Origin: an uncultured Clostridium sp.
GTDB taxonomy: Bacteria; Bacillota_I; Bacilli_A; RF39; UBA660
NCBI GenBank assembly: GCA_905199855.1
Contig: CAJKHY010000014.1
Span: 1 to 26,571 of the forward strand
DNA: 26,571 bases
Direction of reading: 5' to 3'
This document shows, in pieces, positions 13,753 to 21,292 of this stretch (position 1 is its first letter; the number at the start of each line of letters is the position of its first letter). The notes beneath the pieces were generated by a model that made no database searches, was not told where the DNA came from, and saw nothing but the letters and a program-made list of their open reading frames with translations. The translations under genes and the position numbers were made by a program.

Positions 13753-13804
13753 CAAATATTTGTCTTTTTTTTCGTTATTTATCATTTTTATTAGTTTTAT
13801 GCAT

Positions 13805-15475
13805 CTATTGATTATATTTTTTCTTTAATTCGTTTAGAATATCATTATGATTTTTTTCTCTTTTTTTTAAATAATTTTGTTCTTCTTGAGGAAGACCTTT
13901 TAAATAATCGTCCCATTTTCTATACTCTTTTGTGCATTCCCATCTTGATGATAGGTTATCTGCTTTTTCATAATTTCCCGATTCCATTAATTTTTGATAT
14001 TCTTTTTCATAGTCTCTTTGGGTGCCATAATATAATCCACCATAGAAACTTGCAAAATATTTGGCATCAGCCATTTTATCTTTTGCATCTAACTCGTATA
14101 AATCATAATCTTCTTTTATCTTTTTAACTTCTTTTTCGTATCTTAAATTTTCAGCTTCTACTTCTTTTAAATATTGTTTTTTTATATTTTCTTGTTCATT
14201 ATTGTTGCTTTCGGTTGTTGGTGTTTCTGTAGGTGTCGATGGTTTGCTTGGATTATTGTTATTGTTATTGTTATTGTTGTTATTATTGTTATTGTTATTG
14301 TTATTGTTATTGTTGTTATTATTATTTTTATTATTATTGTTTTTATTTGTATTGTTATTATTACTTTGGTTATTTGAATTATTATTTGGTGTTGCTGGAG
14401 TGTTATCAGTATTATTATTTGAATTATTTTCTTGTTCTTCTTTGTTATCTTCATTGGTGAGGCTTTTAATGGTTGATAATTCTATATTTTCTTGTTTTTT
14501 GAATAGAGAAACATACCATTCCCCTTTAAGCATTCCTGCAATGTATCCTTCGTTGTTTTCTTTATCTTTTATTTTATACCATATGATGTTATTATATTTA
14601 TCTATATCAATTACTTGATAAATATCGTCTTTTATTACTTCTCCTATTTTTTTAGAGGTTGTATCTGTTTTTTTTCTAACGTTAATGTATTCATTCGTTA
14701 TTTTGGTATATAGTATTTCATTCTTGTTCAAATATTTTAAACTAGTTAGTTCGTTTAGTGATATATTATTCTTAATATTTTTGCTGGTAAATTTAATACT
14801 TGTAAATACTCCAATAGATAGTACTGATAGAAATATTAAGGTGGTTATTATTATTTCTCTTTTAGATATCTTTTTGTTATGATATTCTTCTTTTAGGATG
14901 TTATTTTCTTCGATTTTTGTTATTTCTTCTTCATCTTCATCAACTGAAATTTGCTTTAAATTGGTTTTGTTTGGAAGAAATACTAAAATGCTAGTTAGAG
15001 CATACATTATGGAATATATGTGGGTTAATATTATATTATTTTGTGTTGCTTGATATGATATTGAAATTAATATGCCTAGGGCAATTAAATATCCTACTTT
15101 AGCAAACTTTCCTGCTCTTTTTGAGACAATTGACATAATGAATGAGACAAATATTATTATTCCATAGATAAATAATGGCATGAATAAATCTTTTAATTCA
15201 TAACGAAATAATTCAAAAACATTATAATTTTTATCTACTGTTAGACCATAGTTTAATGGTAATATTATTAATAGAAATAAGATAAATGATATACTAAAAT
15301 ATGTTATGGTGTTTGGTATATTTATTTTTTCTATAATTTTTGTTATGTCTTTACTATTTTGTTTACTTTCTGTTTGTTCTTTGGTTGTTTTGTTAATTTT
15401 AATACCACAATGAGGGCAGATGGGTGCTTTATCACTTACTTCATTTCCACATTCAAGACATTTTATTAAGGCCAT
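13805..15475 (-). CDS. Zinc-ribbon multi-pass membrane protein with SH3 domain and poly-Asn linker
   Basis: A 556-residue protein of mosaic design. Residues 6-23 form a zinc ribbon (Cys6, Cys9, Cys20, Cys23; CLECG...CPHCG). Several transmembrane helices lie at ~55-170, another at ~208-230. An SH3-like domain is at ~255-330 (YINVRKKTDTTSKKIGEVIKDD, EGYIAGMLKGEWY). A very Asn-rich linker (~345-430) contains 25 Asn in a row. The C-terminal ~125 residues are charged and helical, with two Cys-free coiled-coil stretches. SH3 domains of this type often bind cell wall, so the C-terminal half is probably outside and the ribbon inside; function is unknown. An AGGAAG site and a strong promoter precede ATG 15475. 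It interrupts the common truA-rplM order. Confidence 0.75.
   Translation of the reverse strand: MALIKCLECGNEVSDKAPICPHCGIKINKTTKEQTESKQNSKDITKIIEKINIPNTITYFSISFILFLLIILPLNYGLTVDKNYNVFELFRYELKDLFMPLFIYGIIIFVSFIMSIVSKRAGKFAKVGYLIALGILISISYQATQNNIILTHIYSIMYALTSILVFLPNKTNLKQISVDEDEEEITKIEENNILKEEYHNKKISKREIIITTLIFLSVLSIGVFTSIKFTSKNIKNNISLNELTSLKYLNKNEILYTKITNEYINVRKKTDTTSKKIGEVIKDDIYQVIDIDKYNNIIWYKIKDKENNEGYIAGMLKGEWYVSLFKKQENIELSTIKSLTNEDNKEEQENNSNNNTDNTPATPNNNSNNQSNNNNTNKNNNNKNNNNNNNNNNNNNNNNNNNNNNNNNPSKPSTPTETPTTESNNNEQENIKKQYLKEVEAENLRYEKEVKKIKEDYDLYELDAKDKMADAKYFASFYGGLYYGTQRDYEKEYQKLMESGNYEKADNLSSRWECTKEYRKWDDYLKGLPQEEQNYLKKREKNHNDILNELKKKYNQ
14252..14326 (-). repeat. Poly-Asn microsatellite within the zinc-ribbon gene
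   Basis: Seventy-five nt encode 25 consecutive Asn by alternating AAC and AAT. It contains two pure hexamer arrays, (AACAAT) x4 at 14255-14278 and x5 at 14285-14314. Slippage by whole hexamers would change linker length without breaking the frame. Confidence 0.9.
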
Positions 15476-15498
15476 ACAATCACTTCCTACTTGAGAAT

Positions 15499-15527
15499 AT
15501 TATACTATTTTATTTATTTACTTACAA
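15499..15527 (-). promoter_or_regulatory. Promoter of the zinc-ribbon membrane protein
   Basis: On the minus strand: TTGTAA (15527-15522), 17 nt, TATAAT (15504-15499), nearly identical in hexamers and spacing to the sortase promoter. The predicted leader is about 17 nt. Confidence 0.75.
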
Positions 15528-16277
15528 CTAGTAAAAAACATTTTTTAGGTAAAGTCCTTCTGGATTGGCTGTTTTTCCAGCGTTAATTCTATCTTTACTG
15601 TTTAAAATATCTATCATTTCTTCACTTTTTCTTTTACCTTCGCCTATTTCAATTAATGTACCAACCATGTTTCTTACCATATATCTTAGGAACCCAGTTC
15701 CTACAAAAACTAGTGTTAATCGGTTTACATCTTTGATATCTCTAATTAAATTGGTTTGAGATATGGTTCTTACATAATCTTCTTTGGGTTCGTCTTTGTC
15801 TATTTTTGTAAATGCTCTAAAATCATGGGTGCCTTCTAAATACTTCATTGCTCTTTCCATTTCGACGGTGTCTAATTTTTTGTTATACTGATAAACATAG
15901 TTTCTTTCTATTGGGTTATATTCTCCCATGTTGATTAGATAAATGTATTCTTTTCCTTTGGCATTGAATCTAGCATGGAAATTATCATCTACTTCTTCTA
16001 CTTTTTTTATGTAAATGTCATTTGGCAATATAGAGTTTAAAGCTTTTTTCAATTTATCACTGGTGATTTTTGTAGCTAAGTCAAAATGGGCTTTTTGGTT
16101 TATAGCATGGACTCCAGCATCGGTTCTTCCTGATGCGTGAACTTCTACTTTTTTGTTATCATTGATTTCTTTTAAGGCTTTTTCTAATTCTCCTTGAACT
16201 GTTCTTTCTTTTATTTGTTTTTGGTACCCTTTAAAATTAGTACCATCATAACTGAATATTATAAAATATCTTTGCAT
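15528..16277 (-). CDS. truA: tRNA pseudouridine synthase A
   Basis: A 249-residue enzyme making pseudouridine at tRNA positions 38-40. The catalytic Asp53 lies in the signature SGRTDAGVHA (49-58); other family blocks are YDGTNFKGYQKQ (10-21), NSILPNDIYIKKV, FHARFNAKGKEYIY and GTGFLRYMVRNMVG. Length is normal. ATG 16277 is chosen because GGAGG lies 5 nt upstream; an in-frame TTG 12 nt earlier overlaps that site. The gene starts 2 nt after ecfT, with its binding site inside the last ecfT codons. No terminator follows, so some transcription may continue into the zinc-ribbon gene. Confidence 0.96.
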   Translation of the reverse strand: MQRYFIIFSYDGTNFKGYQKQIKERTVQGELEKALKEINDNKKVEVHASGRTDAGVHAINQKAHFDLATKITSDKLKKALNSILPNDIYIKKVEEVDDNFHARFNAKGKEYIYLINMGEYNPIERNYVYQYNKKLDTVEMERAMKYLEGTHDFRAFTKIDKDEPKEDYVRTISQTNLIRDIKDVNRLTLVFVGTGFLRYMVRNMVGTLIEIGEGKRKSEEMIDILNSKDRINAGKTANPEGLYLKNVFY

Positions 16278-16279
16278 GA

Positions 16280-16999
16280 TTACCTCCAAACTACTAAGAA
16301 TATTATAACATTAATTAGCAATATAACAATATCTAATATGGAAATACTTTTAAATTGGTAATAACTTCTACTTCCTTGATATAATCTAATGCTCATGATG
16401 TCGGTAATGGTATCGGCTCTTTTTAGGGATAGAATGAACATGGGGGTAAATAGAATCATGATGCTTTCTAGTTTTTTTAAGAGGTTTTCGTTATAAAAAT
16501 CAATTCCTCTGCTGGCTTCGGCGTCTATAATGTTTTTAGATTCTTCTATTACTAAAGGGATGAAGATTAGTGATAAACTGATGCTTAGAGCCATTTCTTT
16601 TATTGGTAATATTTTTTTTAGGGGACTTAGTAGAATTTCTAGGCTATAAGTTATATCTTTTTCTTTGGTTGTGAACATTAGGATGCTCGAGTTTATTACT
16701 AATAATATTACTTTTACGACTAAATAGGTTATGTTTATTGTGCTACTCTTTAGTAATAAGTTAATTATTATTATGAATAGGATGAGTATTTTTAACTTAA
16801 ATACTTTTTTTAAATAATTGATAATATTTATTTTTGTTAGTAGAATAACTAGGAGAAGATAAATAGATAGGATAATCATATCTGTTATTTTATTTATACA
16901 TAGGATGCTTAGCATGATAATTAGAATATCTATTATTTTTAAGATGGAATTTAATTTATGAATGAGAGAATTTTTATATATATAACTACTTTTTAACAT
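16280..16999 (-). CDS. ecfT: ECF transporter transmembrane subunit EcfT
   Basis: A 239-residue membrane subunit of the shared energy-coupling module that drives vitamin and metal uptake with exchangeable S components. Four to six hydrophobic helices are visible. The two cytosolic coupling helices can be placed: the first carries AEASRGIDF (the Ala-Arg-Gly motif is intact as SRG), the second LKRADTITDIMSIRLY, where the usual ARG is IRL. EcfT is often around 260 residues, so it is slightly short. ATG 16999 overlaps the ecfA2 end by 14 nt. No S component is encoded in the window, as usual for group II modules. Confidence 0.9.
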   Translation of the reverse strand: MLKSSYIYKNSLIHKLNSILKIIDILIIMLSILCINKITDMIILSIYLLLVILLTKINIINYLKKVFKLKILILFIIIINLLLKSSTINITYLVVKVILLVINSSILMFTTKEKDITYSLEILLSPLKKILPIKEMALSISLSLIFIPLVIEESKNIIDAEASRGIDFYNENLLKKLESIMILFTPMFILSLKRADTITDIMSIRLYQGSRSYYQFKSISILDIVILLINVIIFLVVWR

Positions 17000-17789
17000 G
17001 ATTTTTTATTTCCTTACTTAATTTGTTGATATTGTTGTGATAATTAAGTTTAATATTTTTTGTTTGGTTTACGTATTTAATGAATTCTAATTCAGCTGGT
17101 AGGACTAAGTTATCTATGTTATTTTTGTATAAATCTTTTAGTGTTCCTTGATAAATGATATTGCCTTTGTCCATGACTAAGATATTATTAGTTATTTTAC
17201 TAATAAATTCTATATCATTGGTGTTTATTATAATGGTTTTATTTGCTTTTAGTTCATTTAATAGGTTAATGAGATTTTTTTTGCTTTGGTTATCTAAACC
17301 TAGGGTGGGTTCATCTAATAGGATGATGTCAGGATTAGTTACTAATAGGCAAGCAAGGGCTAGTTTGGTTTTCTCTCCATAACTTAAGTTAAATGGATTC
17401 ATATTTATGTAATTATCATTTAATCCTACTAGTTTTAGTGCTTCACTTACTTTTTTTTGATGGTTATCTTTTATTTTGAAGTGTTTTAAACCAAATGATA
17501 CTTCTTCATATACAGTTCGGTTAAAAAAACTTGTTTCTTTTTCTTGTGGTAAATAGCCTATTTTAGGTCTTATTTTGTTAATGTTAATGCCTTTGGTTAG
17601 TTTTATGTTATTAATATATATTTGGCCTTTGGTAGGTTTGCCTAGGTAGTTAATTAATTTTAGTATGGTGCTTTTGCCACATGAGTAGCCCATAATGGCG
17701 GTGATGCCTTCATCAAAGGTATGGTTAATGTTGTTTAGAATTTTCTTTTTCTCTTTTATGTATGTTAGGTTGTTAATTTTTATTTCCAT
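16986..17789 (-). CDS. ecfA2: ECF transporter ATPase EcfA2, with degenerate Walker A and no switch His
   Basis: A 267-residue ABC ATPase. The Walker A loop reads MGYSCGKST (33-41): one residue shorter than the canonical G-x-x-G-x-G-K-S-T and lacking its middle Gly. Q-loop Gln82 is present (GYLPQEKE), the signature is LSYGE (135-139), and Walker B is IILLDEPT with Glu160. The switch His is replaced by Asn191 (NTNDIEF). The lesion is in-frame and the rest is well conserved, so this is not decay. Pairing with EcfA1 would give a site with intact signature but weakened Walker A. The ATG overlaps the ecfA1 end by 10 nt. Confidence 0.93.
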   Translation of the reverse strand: MEIKINNLTYIKEKKKILNNINHTFDEGITAIMGYSCGKSTILKLINYLGKPTKGQIYINNIKLTKGININKIRPKIGYLPQEKETSFFNRTVYEEVSFGLKHFKIKDNHQKKVSEALKLVGLNDNYINMNPFNLSYGEKTKLALACLLVTNPDIILLDEPTLGLDNQSKKNLINLLNELKANKTIIINTNDIEFISKITNNILVMDKGNIIYQGTLKDLYKNNIDNLVLPAELEFIKYVNQTKNIKLNYHNNINKLSKEIKNHVKK

Positions 17790-18586
17790 AGATGATTCAC
17801 CAACTCTTTTTTGTCTAAATATATTTTATCAATTATTTTTTCTTCTATCAGGGCATTTGATAGTTTTACTATAAATGGTATTTCTATCTTTAATTCTTCT
17901 AATAATTTTTTGTTATTATATAATTTGCTAGGATTATCTTTAAAAATAATGTTACCATCTTTTAGTAAGATTATGGTATCGCTTAAGATAGTTATATTGG
18001 TATCATGTGTTACTAGAAGAATGCTTAGATTATGGTCGTTTTTGTATTGTTTTATGGCATTTGATAGTATTTCTTTATCCTCTTTATTTAGATAGTTTAA
18101 ACCTTCATCAATAATTAATATGCTGGGTCTATGTATTAAAGATGCTGCGATGTTGACTAATTGTTTTTTGCTTTTTGATAGGTTATAAGATTCTTTATCT
18201 AAGATGTTGTTTAGTTTGAATAAATTTACTATGTAATCTAAGTTTTTTTTGGTTAGTTCATCTTTGTAACATAAGTTTTCTAAGTTATAAACTAAGTTAT
18301 CTAATACATTTACTCCTAAAAATAAATCTTCTATTTTATCATTTACATATCCTATTTTTTTTCTTATTTCATAAATGTTTTCTTTATTTAATAATATGTT
18401 ATCTATGTAAATGGTGCCTTGGTAGGGAATAAGGCCTAGTAAGATATTGATTAAGGTGGATTTACCTGAGCCATTTGTACCAATTAACATTGTGGTTTTG
18501 TTATTTGCTATATTTAGGTTAATGTTATTAAATATTTCTTTGTTTTCATAACTGAAAGATAAATTTTTAATTTTTATAATGTCCAT
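17780..18586 (-). CDS. ecfA1: ECF transporter ATPase EcfA1, with degenerate signature motif
   Basis: A 268-residue ABC ATPase, first gene of ecfA1-ecfA2-ecfT-truA. Walker A is canonical (GTNGSGKST, 36-44), Walker B has Asp160-Glu161 (LIIDEG), and the switch His194 is present (VTHDTN). The Q-loop reads GYVNDKIED, with Asp83 where Gln is expected, and the signature is LSKSK (136-140) in place of LSGGQ. The defects complement those of EcfA2. The start has only a weak GTGAT-type site; a promoter lies close upstream. Assignment as A1 rather than A2 rests on gene order. Confidence 0.92.
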   Translation of the reverse strand: MDIIKIKNLSFSYENKEIFNNINLNIANNKTTMLIGTNGSGKSTLINILLGLIPYQGTIYIDNILLNKENIYEIRKKIGYVNDKIEDLFLGVNVLDNLVYNLENLCYKDELTKKNLDYIVNLFKLNNILDKESYNLSKSKKQLVNIAASLIHRPSILIIDEGLNYLNKEDKEILSNAIKQYKNDHNLSILLVTHDTNITILSDTIILLKDGNIIFKDNPSKLYNNKKLLEELKIEIPFIVKLSNALIEEKIIDKIYLDKKELVNHLWK

Positions 18587-18602
18587 AAATAATCACATAA
18601 TT

Positions 18603-18631
18603 ATTATAAATAAATTTGTTGAAAAAAGCAA
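18603..18631 (-). promoter_or_regulatory. Promoter of the ecfA1-ecfA2-ecfT-truA operon
   Basis: On the minus strand: TTGCTT (18631-18626), 17 nt, TATAAT (18608-18603). Transcription would start about 9 nt before the ATG. Confidence 0.6.
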
Positions 18632-18677
18632 ATAGTATGTTGCTATTTAATTTGTGGTTTGTGTTTGATATTCTTAG

Positions 18678-18690
18678 AACAGCGTAGCAA
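18678..18690 (+). repeat. Intergenic motif AACAGCGTAGCAA, copy 2
   Basis: Identical 13-mer to 3852-3864, here between two divergent promoters (ecfA1 and the pilB-like gene). The right flank is AGAGCATAAAGAAA. A small hairpin, AAATAG/CTATTT, lies nearby at 18630-18648. Confidence 0.5.
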
Positions 18691-18728
18691 AGAGCATAAA
18701 GAAAAAAAAAGTTTAAATTGTTTTCTTC

Positions 18729-18757
18729 TTGATAATATAACTTATTTATTGTATAAT
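18729..18757 (+). promoter_or_regulatory. Promoter of the pilB-like gene
   Basis: TTGATA (18729-18734), 17 nt, TATAAT (18752-18757): 5/6 and 6/6 matches. The predicted leader is about 20 nt. Confidence 0.8.
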
Positions 18758-18783
18758 TATCGTAGAATGAAAAGAGGGATGTT

Positions 18784-20019
18784 ATGTTAAAAACATTTAA
18801 TTTTAACAAGATGCCTATTGTTGATGTAGTTAACGAGATAATTATTGATGCCATTAATAACGGGGCTAGCGATATACATTTTGATCCAAGTGAAGATATG
18901 CTTAGAGTTAGGGTTAGAATTGATGGTGTTTTGCAGAATTATTCTTCTATTCCAAATTCTTATAAGAATAATTTGATTACTAGGATTAAAATATTGGCCA
19001 ATATGAACATTACGGAAACAAGATTACCTCAAGATGGGGCAATTAAATCTGTTTTGAGGGGTATTAACTTGGATTTGCGTGTGTCTTGTTTGCCTACTAA
19101 AAGAGGGGAAAAAATAGTTATTCGTATCTTGGATTATTCTATGAGTTTGAGAGGTATTGAGTATTTATATTTTAACGAGAGTAATTATCAAAAAATACTT
19201 AAGATGTTATCTGCCCCTTATGGCATTATTTTGGTAACCGGTGCTACTGGAAGTGGTAAGTCTACAACAGTATATTCTTTTTTACAGAAATTGAATGTCG
19301 AAGGTTCTAATCTTATTACGGTAGAGGACCCAGTCGAAATGGATATTGAAGGTATTAATCAGGTGCAGGTTAATAGTGATATTGGATTGGATTTTGCTAC
19401 TGTTTTGAGGTCTATTTTGAGACAAGATCCTAACATTATTATGATTGGTGAGATTAGAGATAGTGAGACTGCTAAAATCGCTGTCAGGGCTTCAATAACG
19501 GGGCATTTGGTTTTGTCAACTTTGCATACAAATAACTCTTTGAATACTATTGAGAGGTTACTTGATATGAATGTTGAAAGATATTTGCTTGCTTCGGCTT
19601 TAACAGGAATTGTATCACAAAAGCTGGCTAGGAAACTATGTGATAAATGTAAGAGGTTAAGAAAAACAACTACTCATGAGAAGCAATTGTTTAAGGCAGT
19701 TTTAGGTAAGAATATTGAGGAAGTATACGAGAGTGTTGGATGTGAGGAATGTCATGGTGGTTATAAGGGACGTATTGCTATTCATGAGGTGCTACTAATT
19801 AATCAGGAAATTAGAGATGCTATTAGTACTGGTGTTAAGAAAGAGGATTTAAGAGTATTAGTGTATAATGATGATGTTATAACTCTTTTACAAGATGGTT
19901 TATATAAGGTAATTGCTGGGTTTACGTCATTTGAAGAGGTGCTAAAGTTAATCGAAGTTGATGATGAGATAAGTGATATTGAAGCAATGGAAAAAGCCAT
20001 GTCAAATATAGGCAAATAG
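18784..20019 (+). CDS. PilB/GspE-type secretion ATPase (short form)
   Basis: A 411-residue hexameric ATPase of the type II secretion/type IV pilus family, here without the N1 domain that brings relatives to ~550 residues. It starts directly in the N2 region (SDIHFDPSEDMLRVRVRIDGVLQ). Walker A is GATGSGKST (153-161), the Asp box TVEDPVE (179-185), Walker B IIMIGEIRD (218-226) and the His box TGHLVLSTLHTN (239-250). The tetra-Cys zinc module is present (CDKCKR and CEECHGGYKGR), which points to the PilB/GspE/ComGA side, not PilT. No pilin, platform protein or peptidase genes are in the window. ComGA-like competence or pilus function is possible. ATG 18784 follows GAGGGA. Confidence 0.9.
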   Translation: MLKTFNFNKMPIVDVVNEIIIDAINNGASDIHFDPSEDMLRVRVRIDGVLQNYSSIPNSYKNNLITRIKILANMNITETRLPQDGAIKSVLRGINLDLRVSCLPTKRGEKIVIRILDYSMSLRGIEYLYFNESNYQKILKMLSAPYGIILVTGATGSGKSTTVYSFLQKLNVEGSNLITVEDPVEMDIEGINQVQVNSDIGLDFATVLRSILRQDPNIIMIGEIRDSETAKIAVRASITGHLVLSTLHTNNSLNTIERLLDMNVERYLLASALTGIVSQKLARKLCDKCKRLRKTTTHEKQLFKAVLGKNIEEVYESVGCEECHGGYKGRIAIHEVLLINQEIRDAISTGVKKEDLRVLVYNDDVITLLQDGLYKVIAGFTSFEEVLKLIEVDDEISDIEAMEKAMSNIGK

Positions 20020-20032
20020 AAAGGATGATAAC

Positions 20033-20254
20033 ATGGAAGAAAAAATTAAAAATGTCTTAGATAAGGTAAGACCATATTTACAAAATGATGGAGGAGATAT
20101 TGTTTTTAAGAGATATGAGAATGGTGTTGTTTATGTTAAATTAGTCGGGGCTTGTAGTAATTGTCCAATGGCTATTCAAACTTTGGAAGATGGCATTGAG
20201 CAGGCTCTTGTTAATGAGATTCCCGAAGTGGTTAAAGTGATTAACGAGGATTAA
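20033..20254 (+). CDS. nfu: NifU C-terminal domain protein (Nfu, YutI-like)
   Basis: A 73-residue single-domain Nfu protein that carries and hands over Fe-S clusters. The start KIKNVLDKVRPYLQNDGGDI is typical, and the cluster ligands are the CxxC pair in GACSNCPMA. It is the short form without an N-terminal A-type domain, like B. subtilis YutI. It begins 13 nt after the pilB-like gene (AAAGGA site) and is probably co-transcribed with it, though the functions look unrelated. Its last 14 nt overlap the 3' end of the converging yutH-like gene. Confidence 0.93.
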   Translation: MEEKIKNVLDKVRPYLQNDGGDIVFKRYENGVVYVKLVGACSNCPMAIQTLEDGIEQALVNEIPEVVKVINED

Positions 20255-21179
20255 TAATCCTTTTTTTTGTTAGCCATTCGATGGTGGGTATATTGTAAAA
20301 TATTTTTAGATATGTATATATTTTTTTTAGATATTCTTGATATTCATCTATTTTCCTGATGATTTGAGATATGTTTTCTTCTTTTTGTTTGCCATTTATG
20401 ATGTTATCGTATTCGTTAAAATAAAAGCTAGGATACATGATTCTTGCAAATAACATTCTAATGCCGTATTCTGTGTACATGTTGTGTTTGAAATATGTAT
20501 TTAGTTCGTTAAAGATGTTTTTGTTGTTATTAAAAAAAGACATTTTTATGTATTCGGCTACGTCTCTTGCTTTATGATCTATTTTTAGGTTAGAGATATC
20601 ATAGAAATTTAGCATGGTGTCATGGGTGTTTATGTGGATGTGGCTTATGACTTCTTTATCGTATATTGTAGGTTTTGTTTCTCTTATGGTGTCGTTTGCA
20701 TAGCTGATGGCGTTTTCTGCCATGCCAACAAAGTAGTTAAAACTGTCTACTAACAATGGATATTTTTTGCCCATTTCATTTATTTGATATTCTAGGTAAT
20801 CAATTTTTTTGCTCCATAGTATTGGCCATGTCTCTTTGACTGGGGGGATATTGTGATTAATGTTTTGGTTTGTTAGGTTGCTAATATCACTTAGTTTTAT
20901 TCTGGCTTTATCATTGATATTAATTTTGAATAAGTAATATGGGGTGTTATTTATCATGGAAATGATTTCGTTATCTTTATTTGATATTAGTTCATGGGCA
21001 TAGTTAATGTTTATTTGGATGTTTTTGCTTAATTCGCTTAAGGCTTTGATATTGTCTATGTTGCTATCAAAAATTTTAAAGTAGTAATGGTTGTCGTTGA
21101 TTATGAAAAAATAATAATTATTTTTATTGATTATTTCTTCTGGTTCTAGGTTATAAAAATATTTTATTTCATTTTTCAT
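20241..21179 (-). CDS. yutH: YutH-like spore coat protein (CotS-type kinase-like fold)
   Basis: A 312-residue protein resembling YutH, a member of the CotS/YsxE group of kinase-like spore proteins. The recognised stretches are WPILWSKKIDYLEYQ and FNYFVGMAENAISYANDT, plus a kinase-like catalytic region HIHINTHDTMLNFYD followed by KARDVAEYIKMSFF. The normal HGD-x-H-x-x-N loop is not intact, so enzymatic activity is doubtful. The ATG at 21179 follows GGGTGAT; an in-frame ATG at 21191 overlaps that site. The upstream DNA has a SigE-like promoter. In B. subtilis yutH lies near yutI and yutD, as here, which supports the call. Confidence 0.62.
   Translation of the reverse strand: MKNEIKYFYNLEPEEIINKNNYYFFIINDNHYYFKIFDSNIDNIKALSELSKNIQININYAHELISNKDNEIISMINNTPYYLFKININDKARIKLSDISNLTNQNINHNIPPVKETWPILWSKKIDYLEYQINEMGKKYPLLVDSFNYFVGMAENAISYANDTIRETKPTIYDKEVISHIHINTHDTMLNFYDISNLKIDHKARDVAEYIKMSFFNNNKNIFNELNTYFKHNMYTEYGIRMLFARIMYPSFYFNEYDNIINGKQKEENISQIIRKIDEYQEYLKKIYTYLKIFYNIPTIEWLTKKRIINPR
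20246..20268 (+). terminator. Terminator of pilB-nfu
   Basis: Stem AGGAT (20247-20251) / ATCCT (20257-20261), loop TAATA, then a run of 8 T. The hairpin contains the nfu stop codon and lies inside the end of the yutH-like gene on the other strand. Confidence 0.7.
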
Positions 21180-21194
21180 AATATCACCCATTTA

Positions 21195-21222
21195 ATCATA
21201 TGTTATGTTTTGGGAAAATATC
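21195..21222 (-). promoter_or_regulatory. Possible SigE-type promoter of the yutH-like gene
   Basis: On the minus strand: GATATTT (21222-21216), 13 nt, CATATGAT (21202-21195), near the SigE pattern ATATT-N13/14-CATAcanT. No vegetative promoter is evident. Confidence 0.4.
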
Positions 21223-21254
21223 ATTATTAGGAATTAAGATGCTATTTTTATTAG

Positions 21255-21291
21255 AAAAAAAAACTATTAACAGTTTGTTTTTTGTTAATAG
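21255..21291 (-). terminator. Terminator of the glycosidase-yutD operon
   Basis: Perfect 8-bp stem CTATTAAC (21264-21271) / GTTAATAG (21284-21291) with a 12-nt loop. On the minus strand it is followed by nine T (21263-21255). It starts right after the coiled-coil gene's stop. Confidence 0.88.
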
Positions 21292-21292
21292 G

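Noticed and set aside
14174..14618. Several Leu-, Tyr- or Ile-rich open frames on both strands over the poly-Asn tract
   Set aside because: They are other-frame readings of the AACAAT microsatellite; the minus-strand zinc-ribbon frame explains the region.
18567..18854. A 95-codon minus-strand frame between ecfA1 and the pilB-like gene
   Set aside because: It overlaps both promoters and the starts of both genes and has no binding site or family resemblance.
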